Shown: in pieces, positions 34,156-42,961 of the stretch | Layout: the number at the start of each line of letters is the position of its first letter | Position numbering within the stretch: position 1 is the stretch's first letter | DNA from: JAXMEB01 sp046348545 | GTDB taxonomy: Bacteria; Pseudomonadota; Gammaproteobacteria; Berkiellales; Berkiellaceae | Direction: 5' to 3' | Length of the DNA stretch: 64,000 nt | NCBI GenBank assembly: GCA_046348545.1 | Contig: JAXMEB010000002.1 | Coordinates: 758,969-822,968, forward strand | Translations under genes and position numbers: made by a program | Notes under the pieces: generated by a model | Seen by the model: the letters and a program-made list of their open reading frames with translations, nothing else | What the model was told of the DNA's origin: nothing | Database searches by the model: none

Positions 34156-35568
34156 ATGCCACAAGCGAAAGCGATCGACAATTATAATTATCAGGTTATC
34201 AAACAATTTTCAGTGATGGCTCTAGTCTGGGGTATCGTTGGTATGGCTGTTGGCGTTTTGATAGCCGCTCAACTTTATTGGCCAGATTTAACCCATGGAA
34301 TTCCTTGGCTCTCATATGGCAGGTTGCGCCCACTTCATACCAATGCAGTGATTTTTGCATTTGGAGGATGTGTCCTCATGGGTTCATCCTATTATGTTGT
34401 TCAACGAACTTGTCAGGCAACTTTAGCCTTTCCTGGGTTGGCCAAACTGACTTTTTGGGGCTGGCAGTTAGTAATTTTACTTGCTGCAATTACTTTGCCA
34501 ATGGGGATTACTTCTGCTAAAGAATACGCTGAGTTAGAGTGGCCCATTGATATTCTGATTGCTGTTGTTTGGGTATCCTATGCGTTGGTATATTTTGGTA
34601 CGATTGTAAAGCGCAAGACGCCTCATATTTACGTCGCAAATTGGTTTTATGGTGCGTTCATTATCACCATCGCTATATTGCATATCGTTAATAGTATGGC
34701 GATGCCAGTGAGTTTGATCAAATCGTATTCGATGTATTCAGGTGCAGTGGATGCGATGGTTCAATGGTGGTATGGGCACAATGCAGTAGGATTTTTCCTC
34801 ACTGCCGGTTTCTTAGGGATGATGTATTATTTTGTTCCGATACAAGCTGAGCGTCCTGTCTACTCCTATCGCTTGTCCATTATCCATTTCTGGGCTCTGA
34901 TTGGTATTTACATGTGGGCTGGTTCGCATCATTTGCATTATTCTGCGTTGCCTGATTGGGGGCAATCTTTAGGGATGGTTTTCTCGATTCTATTATTTGC
35001 ACCATCGTGGGGTGGTATGCTCAATGGTGTTTTAACACTCTCTGGTGCTTGGCATAAACTTAGAACCGATCCCATTATACGATTTTTAATCGTCGCCTTG
35101 TCTTTTTATGCCATGGCAACCTTTGAAGGTCCTGTGATGTCTATTAAAACTGTGAATGCCTTGTCACATGATACGGACTGGACGGTTGGTCATGTTCATT
35201 CTGGAGCCCTAGGTTGGGTTGCGATGATTTCAATCGGCACTTTATACATTCTGATACCCAGGGTGTTTGACAGAAAATCCATGTTTAGTACCAAATTGAT
35301 TAATCTTCATTTTTGGTTGGCGACCTTGGGTACTGTGCTTTACATCGCGGCGATGTGGATCAGTGGTGTGATGCAAGGATTAATGTGGCGGGCGGTTAAT
35401 GAAGATGGCACTTTAACTTATAGTTTTATTGAAAGCGTTGAGGCGACTTATCCATTTTACCTAGTCAGATTATTAGGTGGCACTGTATTTCTAGTGGGTA
35501 TGTTGGTTATGGCATATAACGTTTGGAAAACGCTATCAGACAATAAGGCACTACAACATGCAGCATGA
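34156..35568 (+). CDS. ccoN: cbb3 cytochrome oxidase subunit I
   Basis: 470 residues, twelve membrane segments, catalytic subunit of the high-affinity cbb3 oxidase. Haem and CuB ligands are visible: PLHTNAVIFAFGG near residue 61, WWYGHNAVGFFLTAGFLG near 204, GSHHLHYSALPDW near 256 and VGHVHSGALGWVAM near 344. It reduces oxygen at low tension and pumps protons. First gene of the operon and overlaps ccoO by 11 bases. Confidence 0.97.
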   Translation: MPQAKAIDNYNYQVIKQFSVMALVWGIVGMAVGVLIAAQLYWPDLTHGIPWLSYGRLRPLHTNAVIFAFGGCVLMGSSYYVVQRTCQATLAFPGLAKLTFWGWQLVILLAAITLPMGITSAKEYAELEWPIDILIAVVWVSYALVYFGTIVKRKTPHIYVANWFYGAFIITIAILHIVNSMAMPVSLIKSYSMYSGAVDAMVQWWYGHNAVGFFLTAGFLGMMYYFVPIQAERPVYSYRLSIIHFWALIGIYMWAGSHHLHYSALPDWGQSLGMVFSILLFAPSWGGMLNGVLTLSGAWHKLRTDPIIRFLIVALSFYAMATFEGPVMSIKTVNALSHDTDWTVGHVHSGALGWVAMISIGTLYILIPRVFDRKSMFSTKLINLHFWLATLGTVLYIAAMWISGVMQGLMWRAVNEDGTLTYSFIESVEATYPFYLVRLLGGTVFLVGMLVMAYNVWKTLSDNKALQHAA

Positions 35569-36169
35569 AGTCGTTGAAAAAAATATAGGTTTGATGATCG
35601 TTCTCATTCTATTGGTTGTGAGTTTAGGAGGGCTTGCCGAAATAGTGCCACTCTTTTATCAGGCTTCAACAACACAACCTCTGGAAACGCTAAAACCCTG
35701 GTCAGCTTTAGCATTAGAAGGGCGCGATATTTATATTCGTGAAGGTTGCCATGTTTGCCATACGCAAATGGTGCGACCGCTTCATGCCGAAACAGAGCGA
35801 TATGGAAAATTTTCAGTTGCAGAAGAACATGTTTACGATCATCCATTCTTATGGGGTTCAAAACGGACTGGACCGGATTTAGGGCGGGTAGGTGGACGCT
35901 ATTCTGATGAGTGGCATCAAGTTCATTTAAGAAATCCAAGAGATGTCGTTCCTGGTTCTAACATGCCGGCTTACCCTTGGCTTAAAACAACCCGCTTAAC
36001 AGGCGAGAACATAGCTTCAAAAATGAAAGCGATGAAAAAACTCGGGGTACCTTATACGGATGAGGAAATTAAAGGCGCGAAAAATGAGGTGAAAGGTAAG
36101 ACTGAAGAAGCCGCACTAATTCAATATTTGCAACAATTAGGTCATGCAAGACCTGGGCGGGCATCATGA
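35558..36169 (+). CDS. ccoO: cbb3 oxidase subunit II, monohaem cytochrome c
   Basis: 203 residues. An N-terminal anchor (IGLMIVLILLVVSLGGLAEI) is followed by a cytochrome c domain with REGCHVCHTQMVRPL (CxxCH near residue 65) and a distal methionine in GSNMPAYPWL. It passes electrons from CcoP to CcoN. Its stop overlaps the ccoQ start (ATGA). Confidence 0.96.
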   Translation: MQHEVVEKNIGLMIVLILLVVSLGGLAEIVPLFYQASTTQPLETLKPWSALALEGRDIYIREGCHVCHTQMVRPLHAETERYGKFSVAEEHVYDHPFLWGSKRTGPDLGRVGGRYSDEWHQVHLRNPRDVVPGSNMPAYPWLKTTRLTGENIASKMKAMKKLGVPYTDEEIKGAKNEVKGKTEEAALIQYLQQLGHARPGRAS

Positions 36170-36297
36170 TAGAGGCAGTTTTGACACTTATTTTTATGCT
36201 GATGTTTATAGGGCTTTGTATTTGGGTTTATAGGCCGAAAGCCAAAGCAAAGTATCAGGCACTAGCTCGTATGCCATTCGAGGATCCTAAACCATGA
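36166..36297 (+). CDS. ccoQ: cbb3 oxidase subunit IV
   Basis: 43 residues: one membrane helix (LTLIFMLMFIGLCIWVY) and a short basic tail ending EDPKP. Size and place are those of CcoQ/FixQ, which stabilises the complex. It is coupled by ATGA overlaps to ccoO before and ccoP after. Confidence 0.9.
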   Translation: MIEAVLTLIFMLMFIGLCIWVYRPKAKAKYQALARMPFEDPKP

Positions 36298-37199
36298 GTC
36301 AATTTTGGAATATTTATATTATTGTCATCGTGGTGTTCACTGTTGTTGCTTGTATGGGGCTCCTTTGGTGGACTAAAAAATTTACGGTCAAAGATACGGA
36401 TGTGGGCAAGACCCTTGATCATGATTTTGATGGGATCCGTGAATATAACAACCCAATGCCCAGTTGGTGGTTGTGGACGTTCTACCTAACAGCCATTTTT
36501 TTGGTTGCCTATTTGGTGATTTATCCAGGGTTTGGTTTTTTTGAAGGCGCTTTAAAATGGACTAGTCGCGGAGAATTAAAAGCGGATCAAGACCGGGCTA
36601 GAGAGAAATATGGAGCATTGTATAAAGAGTTATCATCACAGCCTGTTGAATCTCTGATTCATAATCCTCAAGCCATGAGAATGGGGCAGCGATTGTTTGC
36701 AAATCATTGTGCAGCCTGCCACGGAGCTGATGGTCGTGGCTCGATTGGATTTCCCAATTTAACAGATACTCATTGGATTTATGGTGGAACGCCAGCAGAG
36801 ATTAAAACAACTATTACCTCTGGCAGACAGGGGATGATGCCCCCCCAAGAGAGAGTGTTAGGATCTGACAAAGTCATTCAAGATGTTGTGCAGTATGTTT
36901 TAAAATTAAACCATAAAACCTTCGATGCAGCAGCAGCAGAGCGTGGTGAACAAGCTTATCAACGTGTTTGCGCGGTTTGTCATGGTCAAGATGCTGAAGG
37001 GAATAAGCAAATTGGGGCCCCAAATTTGAAGAATAATGCTTGGACTTTTGGTGGGACACCGCTTCGAATCGAAATGACGGTTCGGTATGGGCGGCAAGCT
37101 CAGATGCCAGCACATGAAAATATTCTAACCTCAGAAAAGATTCATTTGTTGACAGCATTTGTGTATAGCCTTTCGCAACCTATAGAACAGGGTGAATGA
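36294..37199 (+). CDS. ccoP: cbb3 oxidase subunit III, dihaem cytochrome c
   Basis: 301 residues. Two N-terminal membrane helices (residues 7-27 and 62-82) carry two periplasmic cytochrome c domains, each with a CxxCH: NHCAACHGADGRGS near 139 and RVCAVCHGQDAEGN near 226. Distal ligands are in QGMMPPQ and AQMPAHE. It takes electrons from the cytochrome bc1 branch to the oxidase. Confidence 0.96.
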   Translation: MSQFWNIYIIVIVVFTVVACMGLLWWTKKFTVKDTDVGKTLDHDFDGIREYNNPMPSWWLWTFYLTAIFLVAYLVIYPGFGFFEGALKWTSRGELKADQDRAREKYGALYKELSSQPVESLIHNPQAMRMGQRLFANHCAACHGADGRGSIGFPNLTDTHWIYGGTPAEIKTTITSGRQGMMPPQERVLGSDKVIQDVVQYVLKLNHKTFDAAAAERGEQAYQRVCAVCHGQDAEGNKQIGAPNLKNNAWTFGGTPLRIEMTVRYGRQAQMPAHENILTSEKIHLLTAFVYSLSQPIEQGE

Positions 37200-38596
37200 A
37201 TACAGTAGAAGGCCATTCTAAACAGGTAAGTTTATATCAGAAAAGGAAGAAAATTCATGCCCGTTTAATTACGGGCACCTACCAACGTTTACGTGATTTA
37301 ACGATCTGGATCACCCTTAGTTGGTTTTTTGCAGCCCCCTGGTTAACCTGGCATGGCAGACAAGCCATTTGGTTTGATTTGCCAGGTCGAAAATTTTACA
37401 TTTTTGGTTATACTTTTTGGCCTCAAGATTTGATCTTCTTGACCGGGGGATTAATCTTTGCGGCTATCGCGCTTTTCTTCTTTACAACGATATTGGGTCG
37501 ACTATGGTGTGGCTATACTTGCCCACAGACCGTTTGGACCAAAATTTTCATGTGGATTGAGGAGTATTGCGAGGGTTCCCGTAGCCAACGCATGAAGCTT
37601 GACACCGATCCCTTAAGCTTAAAAAAAATCTGGAAACGGACAACCAAACATACTCTCTGGTTGATAATAGCCTTTATCACGGCATTTACATTCGTCAGCT
37701 ATTTTACACCCGTTCACATTTTGTTATTTGATTTATTGAATTTTCAATTAAATTTTTGGCAGATTTTCTGGATTTCATTTTTTACATTTGCAACCTATAT
37801 GAACGCAGGCTGGATGCGAGAGCAAGTTTGCTTATATATGTGTCCTTATGCAAGATTTCAAAGTGTCATGTTTGATAGTAATACTTTGATCATTTCATAT
37901 GATTCAGAACGTGGAGAGCAAAGAGGTCCTCGAAGTGGTCCCCGAAAAAAGGAAACAATTCCAACCAGTGATTTAGGGGATTGTATTGATTGTGGACTCT
38001 GCGTTCAGGTGTGTCCTACCGGCATTGATATTCGTGAAGGTCTTCAAATGGCATGCATTGCTTGTGCGTGTTGTATCGATGCGTGTAACCGTGTCATGGA
38101 TAAAGTGGGGTTACCGCCAGGACTGATTCGATATACAACAGAAAACAGTCTGAAAAAGAAAAAATATAATTTTTTCAGATGGAAAAGCATCGCATATGGA
38201 TTATTGTTGTTCGGAATTGCGGTAGGACTTTTAGTCGCTTTAATAGAGCGAATTCCACTTGAATTGGATATTTTGAGAGAGCGAGCGCAGCTTTTTAGGG
38301 AAACGGTCGATGGGAATATCGAAAATATTTATTCTCTGCAAATCATGAACAAAACGCAAGATAACCATACTTATATTGTTAAAATTGAGGGATTCAAAGG
38401 GTTGACTTATATTGGGCGTGCACGAATTGACGTGGGCCCAGGGGAACTACTGAGCCTCCCGATTCGCATTCAAGTCGAACCTGATCGAATACCCAAAGAC
38501 AAAAACGAAATTTGGATTACAATTCAAGATCAATCAGATGAGAGAATACGGGTTCGAGAAAAAACGAGTTTTATCTATAAGCGAAAGGGTAAATAG
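37196..38596 (+). CDS. ccoG: cbb3 assembly protein, 4Fe-4S membrane ferredoxin
   Basis: 466 residues (FixG/RdxA family). Five membrane helices; two 4Fe-4S clusters from CIDCGLCVQVCPTGIDI near 263 and CIACACCIDACNRV near 284; FixG C-terminal Ig-like domain after 350. It is proposed to reduce copper for oxidase assembly. An early CGYTCPQTVW motif (near 102) is also conserved in the family. It overlaps ccoP by 4 bases. Confidence 0.95.
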   Translation: MNTVEGHSKQVSLYQKRKKIHARLITGTYQRLRDLTIWITLSWFFAAPWLTWHGRQAIWFDLPGRKFYIFGYTFWPQDLIFLTGGLIFAAIALFFFTTILGRLWCGYTCPQTVWTKIFMWIEEYCEGSRSQRMKLDTDPLSLKKIWKRTTKHTLWLIIAFITAFTFVSYFTPVHILLFDLLNFQLNFWQIFWISFFTFATYMNAGWMREQVCLYMCPYARFQSVMFDSNTLIISYDSERGEQRGPRSGPRKKETIPTSDLGDCIDCGLCVQVCPTGIDIREGLQMACIACACCIDACNRVMDKVGLPPGLIRYTTENSLKKKKYNFFRWKSIAYGLLLFGIAVGLLVALIERIPLELDILRERAQLFRETVDGNIENIYSLQIMNKTQDNHTYIVKIEGFKGLTYIGRARIDVGPGELLSLPIRIQVEPDRIPKDKNEIWITIQDQSDERIRVREKTSFIYKRKGK

Positions 38597-38597
38597 C

Positions 38598-38768
38598 ATG
38601 AAAGCTTGGTACAGACATCCCTGGATGTGGTTAATCGTAGGACTACCTCTTGTTTCCGTGATTGGATGTCTCATCACGATTTATTTAGCCTATCAAAATC
38701 CTGATAGACCTCTTGCGAATGATATTAAGAGGCAAGGGATGTTTTATAAAGATGCAGAGCAGCAGTAA
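38598..38768 (+). CDS. ccoH: FixH-like cbb3 assembly protein, short
   Basis: 56 residues: MKAWYRHPWMWLIVGLPLVS, a single membrane helix, then AYQNPDRPLAND. FixH proteins are normally about 150 residues; only the anchor and the first periplasmic part are present here, a short form also known in some gammaproteobacteria. It begins 1 base after the ccoG stop and is followed by a 93-bp palindromic insertion-like segment. Confidence 0.75.
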   Translation: MKAWYRHPWMWLIVGLPLVSVIGCLITIYLAYQNPDRPLANDIKRQGMFYKDAEQQ

Positions 38769-38770
38769 TA

Positions 38771-38863
38771 TACACTTAATGCTTTTTTTGCGACCTCGAG
38801 CACAGGGATGTATCGCTCGAAAGGGCCAGGATGGCCACTGGAGCAAAAAAAACGTTAAGTGTA
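38771..38863. repeat. Interrupted 21-bp palindrome within the cco operon
   Basis: TACACTTAATGCTTTTTTTGC (38771-38791) and the arm at 38843-38863 pair at 19 of 21 positions around a 51-base centre that contains GCTCGAAAGGGCC. It occupies almost the whole gap between ccoH and ccoI. It could be a small foldback element or a transcription attenuator within the operon. Confidence 0.6.
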
Positions 38864-38879
38864 TGTTAGAGGTGTGATC

Positions 38880-41183
38880 ATGATCTGTTTCCACTGTCAT
38901 TTACCATTACCCCTTGATAAAAGCTTTCCAGTTATGGTAGAGGGAAGGCAACAAGATACTTGTTGCCCAGGGTGTCAAGCAGCAGCAACTTTTGTTAATG
39001 AACACCAACTTTCAGCTTACTATCGCTTTCGAACAGAACCGAATCTCAAAGTTGAAGTAGATAATCGTCTTCAGGATTTTGATAAACCCTATTTAGCAGG
39101 TGGTATTCAAGAGGCACAGATTTTAGTAGATGGAATTCAATGTGCAGCCTGTTGTTGGTTAATTGAGAAAGTCCTAAAATTGAGTGAGCACGTTAATACG
39201 GCACAAGTAGGATTGGAGGCTCAACGGATTTTATTGAGGTGGAATGCAGATCAAGTGATGCTCAGTGAGCTACTTTCTAAGATAGTTTACCTTGGGTATC
39301 GGGTTAGTATCTACCAACCAGAGAAACAGATTGAACAACTCGAAAGGGCGCGTCAAGGAGCCTTGCTCAGATTCGGATGGTCTGCTTTAGGTATGATGCA
39401 AGTTATGATGTTCGCCCTAGCAGTCTATATTGGCGAATTTCAAGACATTTCAAACCAATTCGCATATTTTATGGGGCTAGCCAGTCTAGCACTGACGGTG
39501 CCTATCCTGTATTTTGGAGGGCAACCATTTTTTATAGGTGCGAAGCGTTCTTTATCCGCAGGACAAGTTTCGATGGATGTCCCTGTGAGTGTGGCATTAA
39601 TTGCGGCATTTGGTGTTAGTTTATATCACTTAGCGATTGGGAGCACAGTTGTATATTTTGACACCATTTGTATGTTTCTATTTTTCCTCTCATTTAACCG
39701 ATTTTATGAAATCAGTGCAAAGTTAAAAGCGATTTATCCCATTGCCCATATTAAGAAAAGTCTGATCCGCGATATCACCTTAGCTTCAGGAATGACTGTA
39801 TCGCTTAATGATGTCAAAGTAGGCGATCAATTCATTATTACCGCGGGACATTTAGTGCCAATTGATAGTCGTATCCTTAAAGGTGAATCGGCTATTAGTA
39901 CTGCCTTTTTAACCGGTGAAGTTGTACCGCAATTAAAAGGTCCTGGTGATATCCTATTAGCCGGTTCCATGAATCATGACCAGCCGTTATTAGTGGAAGT
40001 GAAAAATGAAGCGGCTCATTCTACATTACAAGGAATTTTAAATTTAATTGATGCTGCTGAAGAGACGAAGCCTAAAATGGTTCTGTGGGGGAATCAAATT
40101 GCGCAGCATTTTCTAATTTGTATTTTATTGCTGGCTATCATCGCAGGTAGTTACTGGGGACAATTTGAAATCTTTTTGGCAATTTTGGTTGTCAGTTGCC
40201 CCTGTGCACTGTCTTTGGCATTACCCTTGGCAATGACTGTTTCAAAAAATGCATTATTTAAAAAAGGACTCATTCTAAAGCAAGTTGATAGTTTAGACCG
40301 TATGCTCAAAATAAAGACCATTATGTTTGATAAAACGGGTACGTTAACGGAAGGACAGTTTTCTGTTAAAGCATTTGATTGTGCCTCTACTGTTCATGAA
40401 TTTGTGAGATCTATCGTTAAATCCCTTGAGCAGTACTCTGAACATCCCGTTGGCCAGGCTTTATATCGGTTTTGCCAAGATGCTAGAACACTTGAAGTCA
40501 TGAAATTGAAGATTATTCCGAATCAAGGGATTGAAGGCTTTATTGATGAAAAATTTTATAAAATATATAGGATCTCAGATCACGCTCAGCATCAAATTGC
40601 CTTAGAAGGGCCATCAGGCTCATTGGCTACCTTTATACTAGAAGATAAGCTGAGGCTAGATATCTTGCGTGAAATCGATTTCTATAAAGCGAATGACATC
40701 CACTTGAAAATACTAAGTGGTGATCGTCATCATGCCGTGGATGCCGTCGCTAGGTCACTTCAAATCGAAGATGCAGCGGGCGAGCTCGGACCCGTTGATA
40801 AACTCGATATTGTTAAAAGCGCACAAGCTAATCGTCAAGTGGTTTGCATGGTGGGAGATGGATTAAATGATGCTCCCGTTCTTAAACAAGCTGATCTTTC
40901 GTTTGCAATGAATAGTGGCGTGGAGATGAGTCAACTTTCAGCGGATGCCATTGTCTTAACAGGCGAGATAAAAACCATTCGCCATGCAATCGAAGCCGCT
41001 AAACGAACCCGGCAAGTGATGTGGCAGAATTTATGCTGGTCGATGGCTTATAATGTCGTGATGCTGCCCCTTGCTGCCATGGGATTTTTGACACCTTATT
41101 GGGCGGCTATTGGGATGTCTTTGAGTTCTGTATTGGTTGTATGGAACTCCCTCAGACTCGATAAAATCATTACGAGATTATAA
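38880..41183 (+). CDS. ccoI: Copper-transporting P-type ATPase for cbb3 assembly
   Basis: 767 residues (FixI/CcoI type). An N-terminal Cys-rich part (CFHCHLPLP, CCPGCQAAA) and a metal-binding-like domain (GIQCAACCWLIEKVL near 85) precede eight membrane helices with the metal site CPCALSLALPLA near 441. The phosphorylation site is DKTGTLTEG near 484 and the hinge is GDGLNDAPVL near 660. It exports copper needed by CcoN. ATG at 38880 has GAGGTG six bases upstream. Confidence 0.95.
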   Translation: MICFHCHLPLPLDKSFPVMVEGRQQDTCCPGCQAAATFVNEHQLSAYYRFRTEPNLKVEVDNRLQDFDKPYLAGGIQEAQILVDGIQCAACCWLIEKVLKLSEHVNTAQVGLEAQRILLRWNADQVMLSELLSKIVYLGYRVSIYQPEKQIEQLERARQGALLRFGWSALGMMQVMMFALAVYIGEFQDISNQFAYFMGLASLALTVPILYFGGQPFFIGAKRSLSAGQVSMDVPVSVALIAAFGVSLYHLAIGSTVVYFDTICMFLFFLSFNRFYEISAKLKAIYPIAHIKKSLIRDITLASGMTVSLNDVKVGDQFIITAGHLVPIDSRILKGESAISTAFLTGEVVPQLKGPGDILLAGSMNHDQPLLVEVKNEAAHSTLQGILNLIDAAEETKPKMVLWGNQIAQHFLICILLLAIIAGSYWGQFEIFLAILVVSCPCALSLALPLAMTVSKNALFKKGLILKQVDSLDRMLKIKTIMFDKTGTLTEGQFSVKAFDCASTVHEFVRSIVKSLEQYSEHPVGQALYRFCQDARTLEVMKLKIIPNQGIEGFIDEKFYKIYRISDHAQHQIALEGPSGSLATFILEDKLRLDILREIDFYKANDIHLKILSGDRHHAVDAVARSLQIEDAAGELGPVDKLDIVKSAQANRQVVCMVGDGLNDAPVLKQADLSFAMNSGVEMSQLSADAIVLTGEIKTIRHAIEAAKRTRQVMWQNLCWSMAYNVVMLPLAAMGFLTPYWAAIGMSLSSVLVVWNSLRLDKIITRL

Positions 41184-41332
41184 TGGAAATCACTTATATT
41201 TTAATTCTTTTAAGTTTAATCTTTATTGTTATAGCGGCCTTTGCGTTTTATTGGGCCATAAAATCTAAGCAATTTGATAATCTTGAGGTTGAAGCCAGCC
41301 GTATTTTATTTGAAGAGAAAAAAGATGAGTGA
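41183..41332 (+). CDS. ccoS: cbb3 oxidase maturation protein
   Basis: 49 residues: a single membrane helix followed by FYWAIKSKQFDNLE and SRILFEEKKDE, the FixS/CcoS signature (WAxxSxQFDDLEx-x-RILF). It is needed for haem and copper insertion into the oxidase. The ATG shares its A with the ccoI stop, so translation is coupled. Confidence 0.92.
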   Translation: MEITYILILLSLIFIVIAAFAFYWAIKSKQFDNLEVEASRILFEEKKDE

Positions 41333-42014
41333 ATTTAACTATCTCTCTGCTTTTTTAATTGGTCTTTTAGGCAGTACCCATTGCTTGGCGATGTGTGGTA
41401 GTTTAGCCGGTTGCTTTAGCCTAGCGATTGAACCGAAAAATCCGCAACGTGTAATGCTCTATAGCATCTTAATTAATTTGGGTCGGATTTCATGTTACGT
41501 CATTCAGGGTGCGCTAGTTGGTTGTTTGGGTTTCCTCTTGACACGTGAATATGGATTACTGGCCTCTCAAGTCTTGCGAGTTTTTGCCGCTGTGATGATG
41601 ATCTTGATGGGGCTTTACTTAACGGGATGGTGGCGTGTGCTTCGACACCTTGAGGTCATTGGAGCGCACCTTTGGCAGCGTGTAACGATCGTGCGTCGTC
41701 ATTTGTTTCCGCTTAATCATCCGTTCAAGGCCTACCTTCTAGGGATTTGTTGGGGCGGCTTGCCGTGTGGACTCGTTTATAGCACGCTAGCATTGGCGCT
41801 GAGTGAGGGTCGTTTTGAGCAAGGGGCCTTCTTGATGATATGCTTTGGACTGGGTACACTGCCCAGTATGGTGGTGGTTGGATTCTCAGCTTACAATATT
41901 CAACATTGGCTTGAAAAATACGCCTTGAGAGTCTGGTTGGGATGTATTATCACTCTCATGGGCGGCATTATGTTAAATCAAAGTTTACATCCAGTGGTTG
42001 CAACGTGTCATTAA
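41325..42014 (+). CDS. SafE/TauE-like membrane protein of the cco operon
   Basis: 229 residues, six membrane helices. The N terminus FLIGLLGSTHCLAMCGSLAG carries the HCxxMCG motif of the sulfite-exporter/DsbD-like branch (PF13386) commonly found after ccoS; the repeat-like second part has GICWGGLPCGLVYSTLALAL. This family is linked to cbb3 maturation (copper or thiol delivery). ATG at 41325 overlaps the ccoS end by 8 bases. Confidence 0.85.
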   Translation: MSEFNYLSAFLIGLLGSTHCLAMCGSLAGCFSLAIEPKNPQRVMLYSILINLGRISCYVIQGALVGCLGFLLTREYGLLASQVLRVFAAVMMILMGLYLTGWWRVLRHLEVIGAHLWQRVTIVRRHLFPLNHPFKAYLLGICWGGLPCGLVYSTLALALSEGRFEQGAFLMICFGLGTLPSMVVVGFSAYNIQHWLEKYALRVWLGCIITLMGGIMLNQSLHPVVATCH

Positions 42015-42961
42015 GTTATGTTCATCGTTATCATGCGGGTCATTTTTCAGATATTCACAAGCATTTGGTTTTAATCGCTGTCTTACAAGCGTTACGAAAA
42101 AAAGAAACCCCTTTTTGTGTTTTAGATGCTTTTTCTGGGGAAGGGCTTTATGACTTGCATAGCGACGAAAGTCAAAAGTTAAAGGAATATTTGAAGGGGA
42201 TCGGTTACATTTTGAGTGATCACTCGCCTTCGGAACTTGTTCAATCACTTATTCAGATCATTCAAACTTTACCACCGCACCATTACCCTGGATCCCCGTT
42301 CATTATTCAGCAGTTTTTAAGACAGCAAGATGCTGCGCATTTGATAGAAAAGCATCCCACTGCGCTTTCAGTACTCAAACAATATTTTGGGAAATCAAAC
42401 CAACTTCATGTGCATGGACGGGATGCTTATGAAGCGATGAACGGATTAATTCCTTTTAAAGAAAAAAGAGGGCTGGTCTTCATCGATCCGAGTTATGAAG
42501 TTAAAATTGAATATCAACTCATTGCTGAAGCAGTAAACCGTTTACTTCAAAAGTTTGCAAATGGTATTTTTTTGATTTGGTATCCGCTATTACATAACAT
42601 GGATTATCATCTTCAATTGATTGATATCCTCAAACATGGCCCTGCTACAAAGGTTTGGCGTTTTGAGTGGACGCCCTTTAAAGCCAACGCTCCCGAAAAT
42701 TCAGCTGTGAAAGGTAAATGCCCACAACAGATGATTTTTCGGGTAGGCGCCAAGCCCCCGAGCAACCGGAGTGTACATCAAGTACATGAGGATTGCGAAG
42801 TGGGTGCAGGCAACACCCCCGAAAATTCAGCTGTGAAGGGTATATATGGTAGTGGCGTGGTGATTATCAACCCACCTTGGGGCGTTGATGAGCAGGTCAT
42901 TAATACGTTTGAGCATTTAAAAAACTCCGTTTATCCTGACAGTCATATGGAATCTTGGTAA
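42005..42961 (+). CDS. rlmJ: 23S rRNA (adenine(2030)-N6)-methyltransferase with an in-frame repeat insertion
   Basis: 318 residues from GTG at 42005 (family length about 280). N terminus SLSYVHRYHAGHFSDIHKH is the RlmJ signature, VLDAFSGEG is the SAM motif and GLVFIDPSYEVKIEY the catalytic motif (usually DPPY; here DPSY). The C-terminal GVVIINPPWGVDEQ is kept. Residues about 230-281 are encoded by the palindromic repeat (42691-42844) and contain PENSAVKG twice; the frame stays open through it. Whether the enzyme is still active is not known. Confidence 0.88.
   Translation: MSLSYVHRYHAGHFSDIHKHLVLIAVLQALRKKETPFCVLDAFSGEGLYDLHSDESQKLKEYLKGIGYILSDHSPSELVQSLIQIIQTLPPHHYPGSPFIIQQFLRQQDAAHLIEKHPTALSVLKQYFGKSNQLHVHGRDAYEAMNGLIPFKEKRGLVFIDPSYEVKIEYQLIAEAVNRLLQKFANGIFLIWYPLLHNMDYHLQLIDILKHGPATKVWRFEWTPFKANAPENSAVKGKCPQQMIFRVGAKPPSNRSVHQVHEDCEVGAGNTPENSAVKGIYGSGVVIINPPWGVDEQVINTFEHLKNSVYPDSHMESW
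42691..42844 (+). repeat. Palindromic interspersed element, copy 6, inside rlmJ
   Basis: 154 bp. A right-end fragment (CCCGAAAATTCAGCTGTGAA, 42692-42718) is joined directly to a full copy whose left end is CCCACAACAGATGATTTTTC and whose right end is GCTGTGAAGGGTATA. The whole is read in frame as part of rlmJ, so it adds about 51 codons. Confidence 0.92.

Noticed and set aside
42005..42961. rlmJ as a pseudogene
   Set aside because: The repeat insertion keeps the frame and the conserved C-terminal block follows it, so the gene is listed as coding with an insertion; function remains uncertain.
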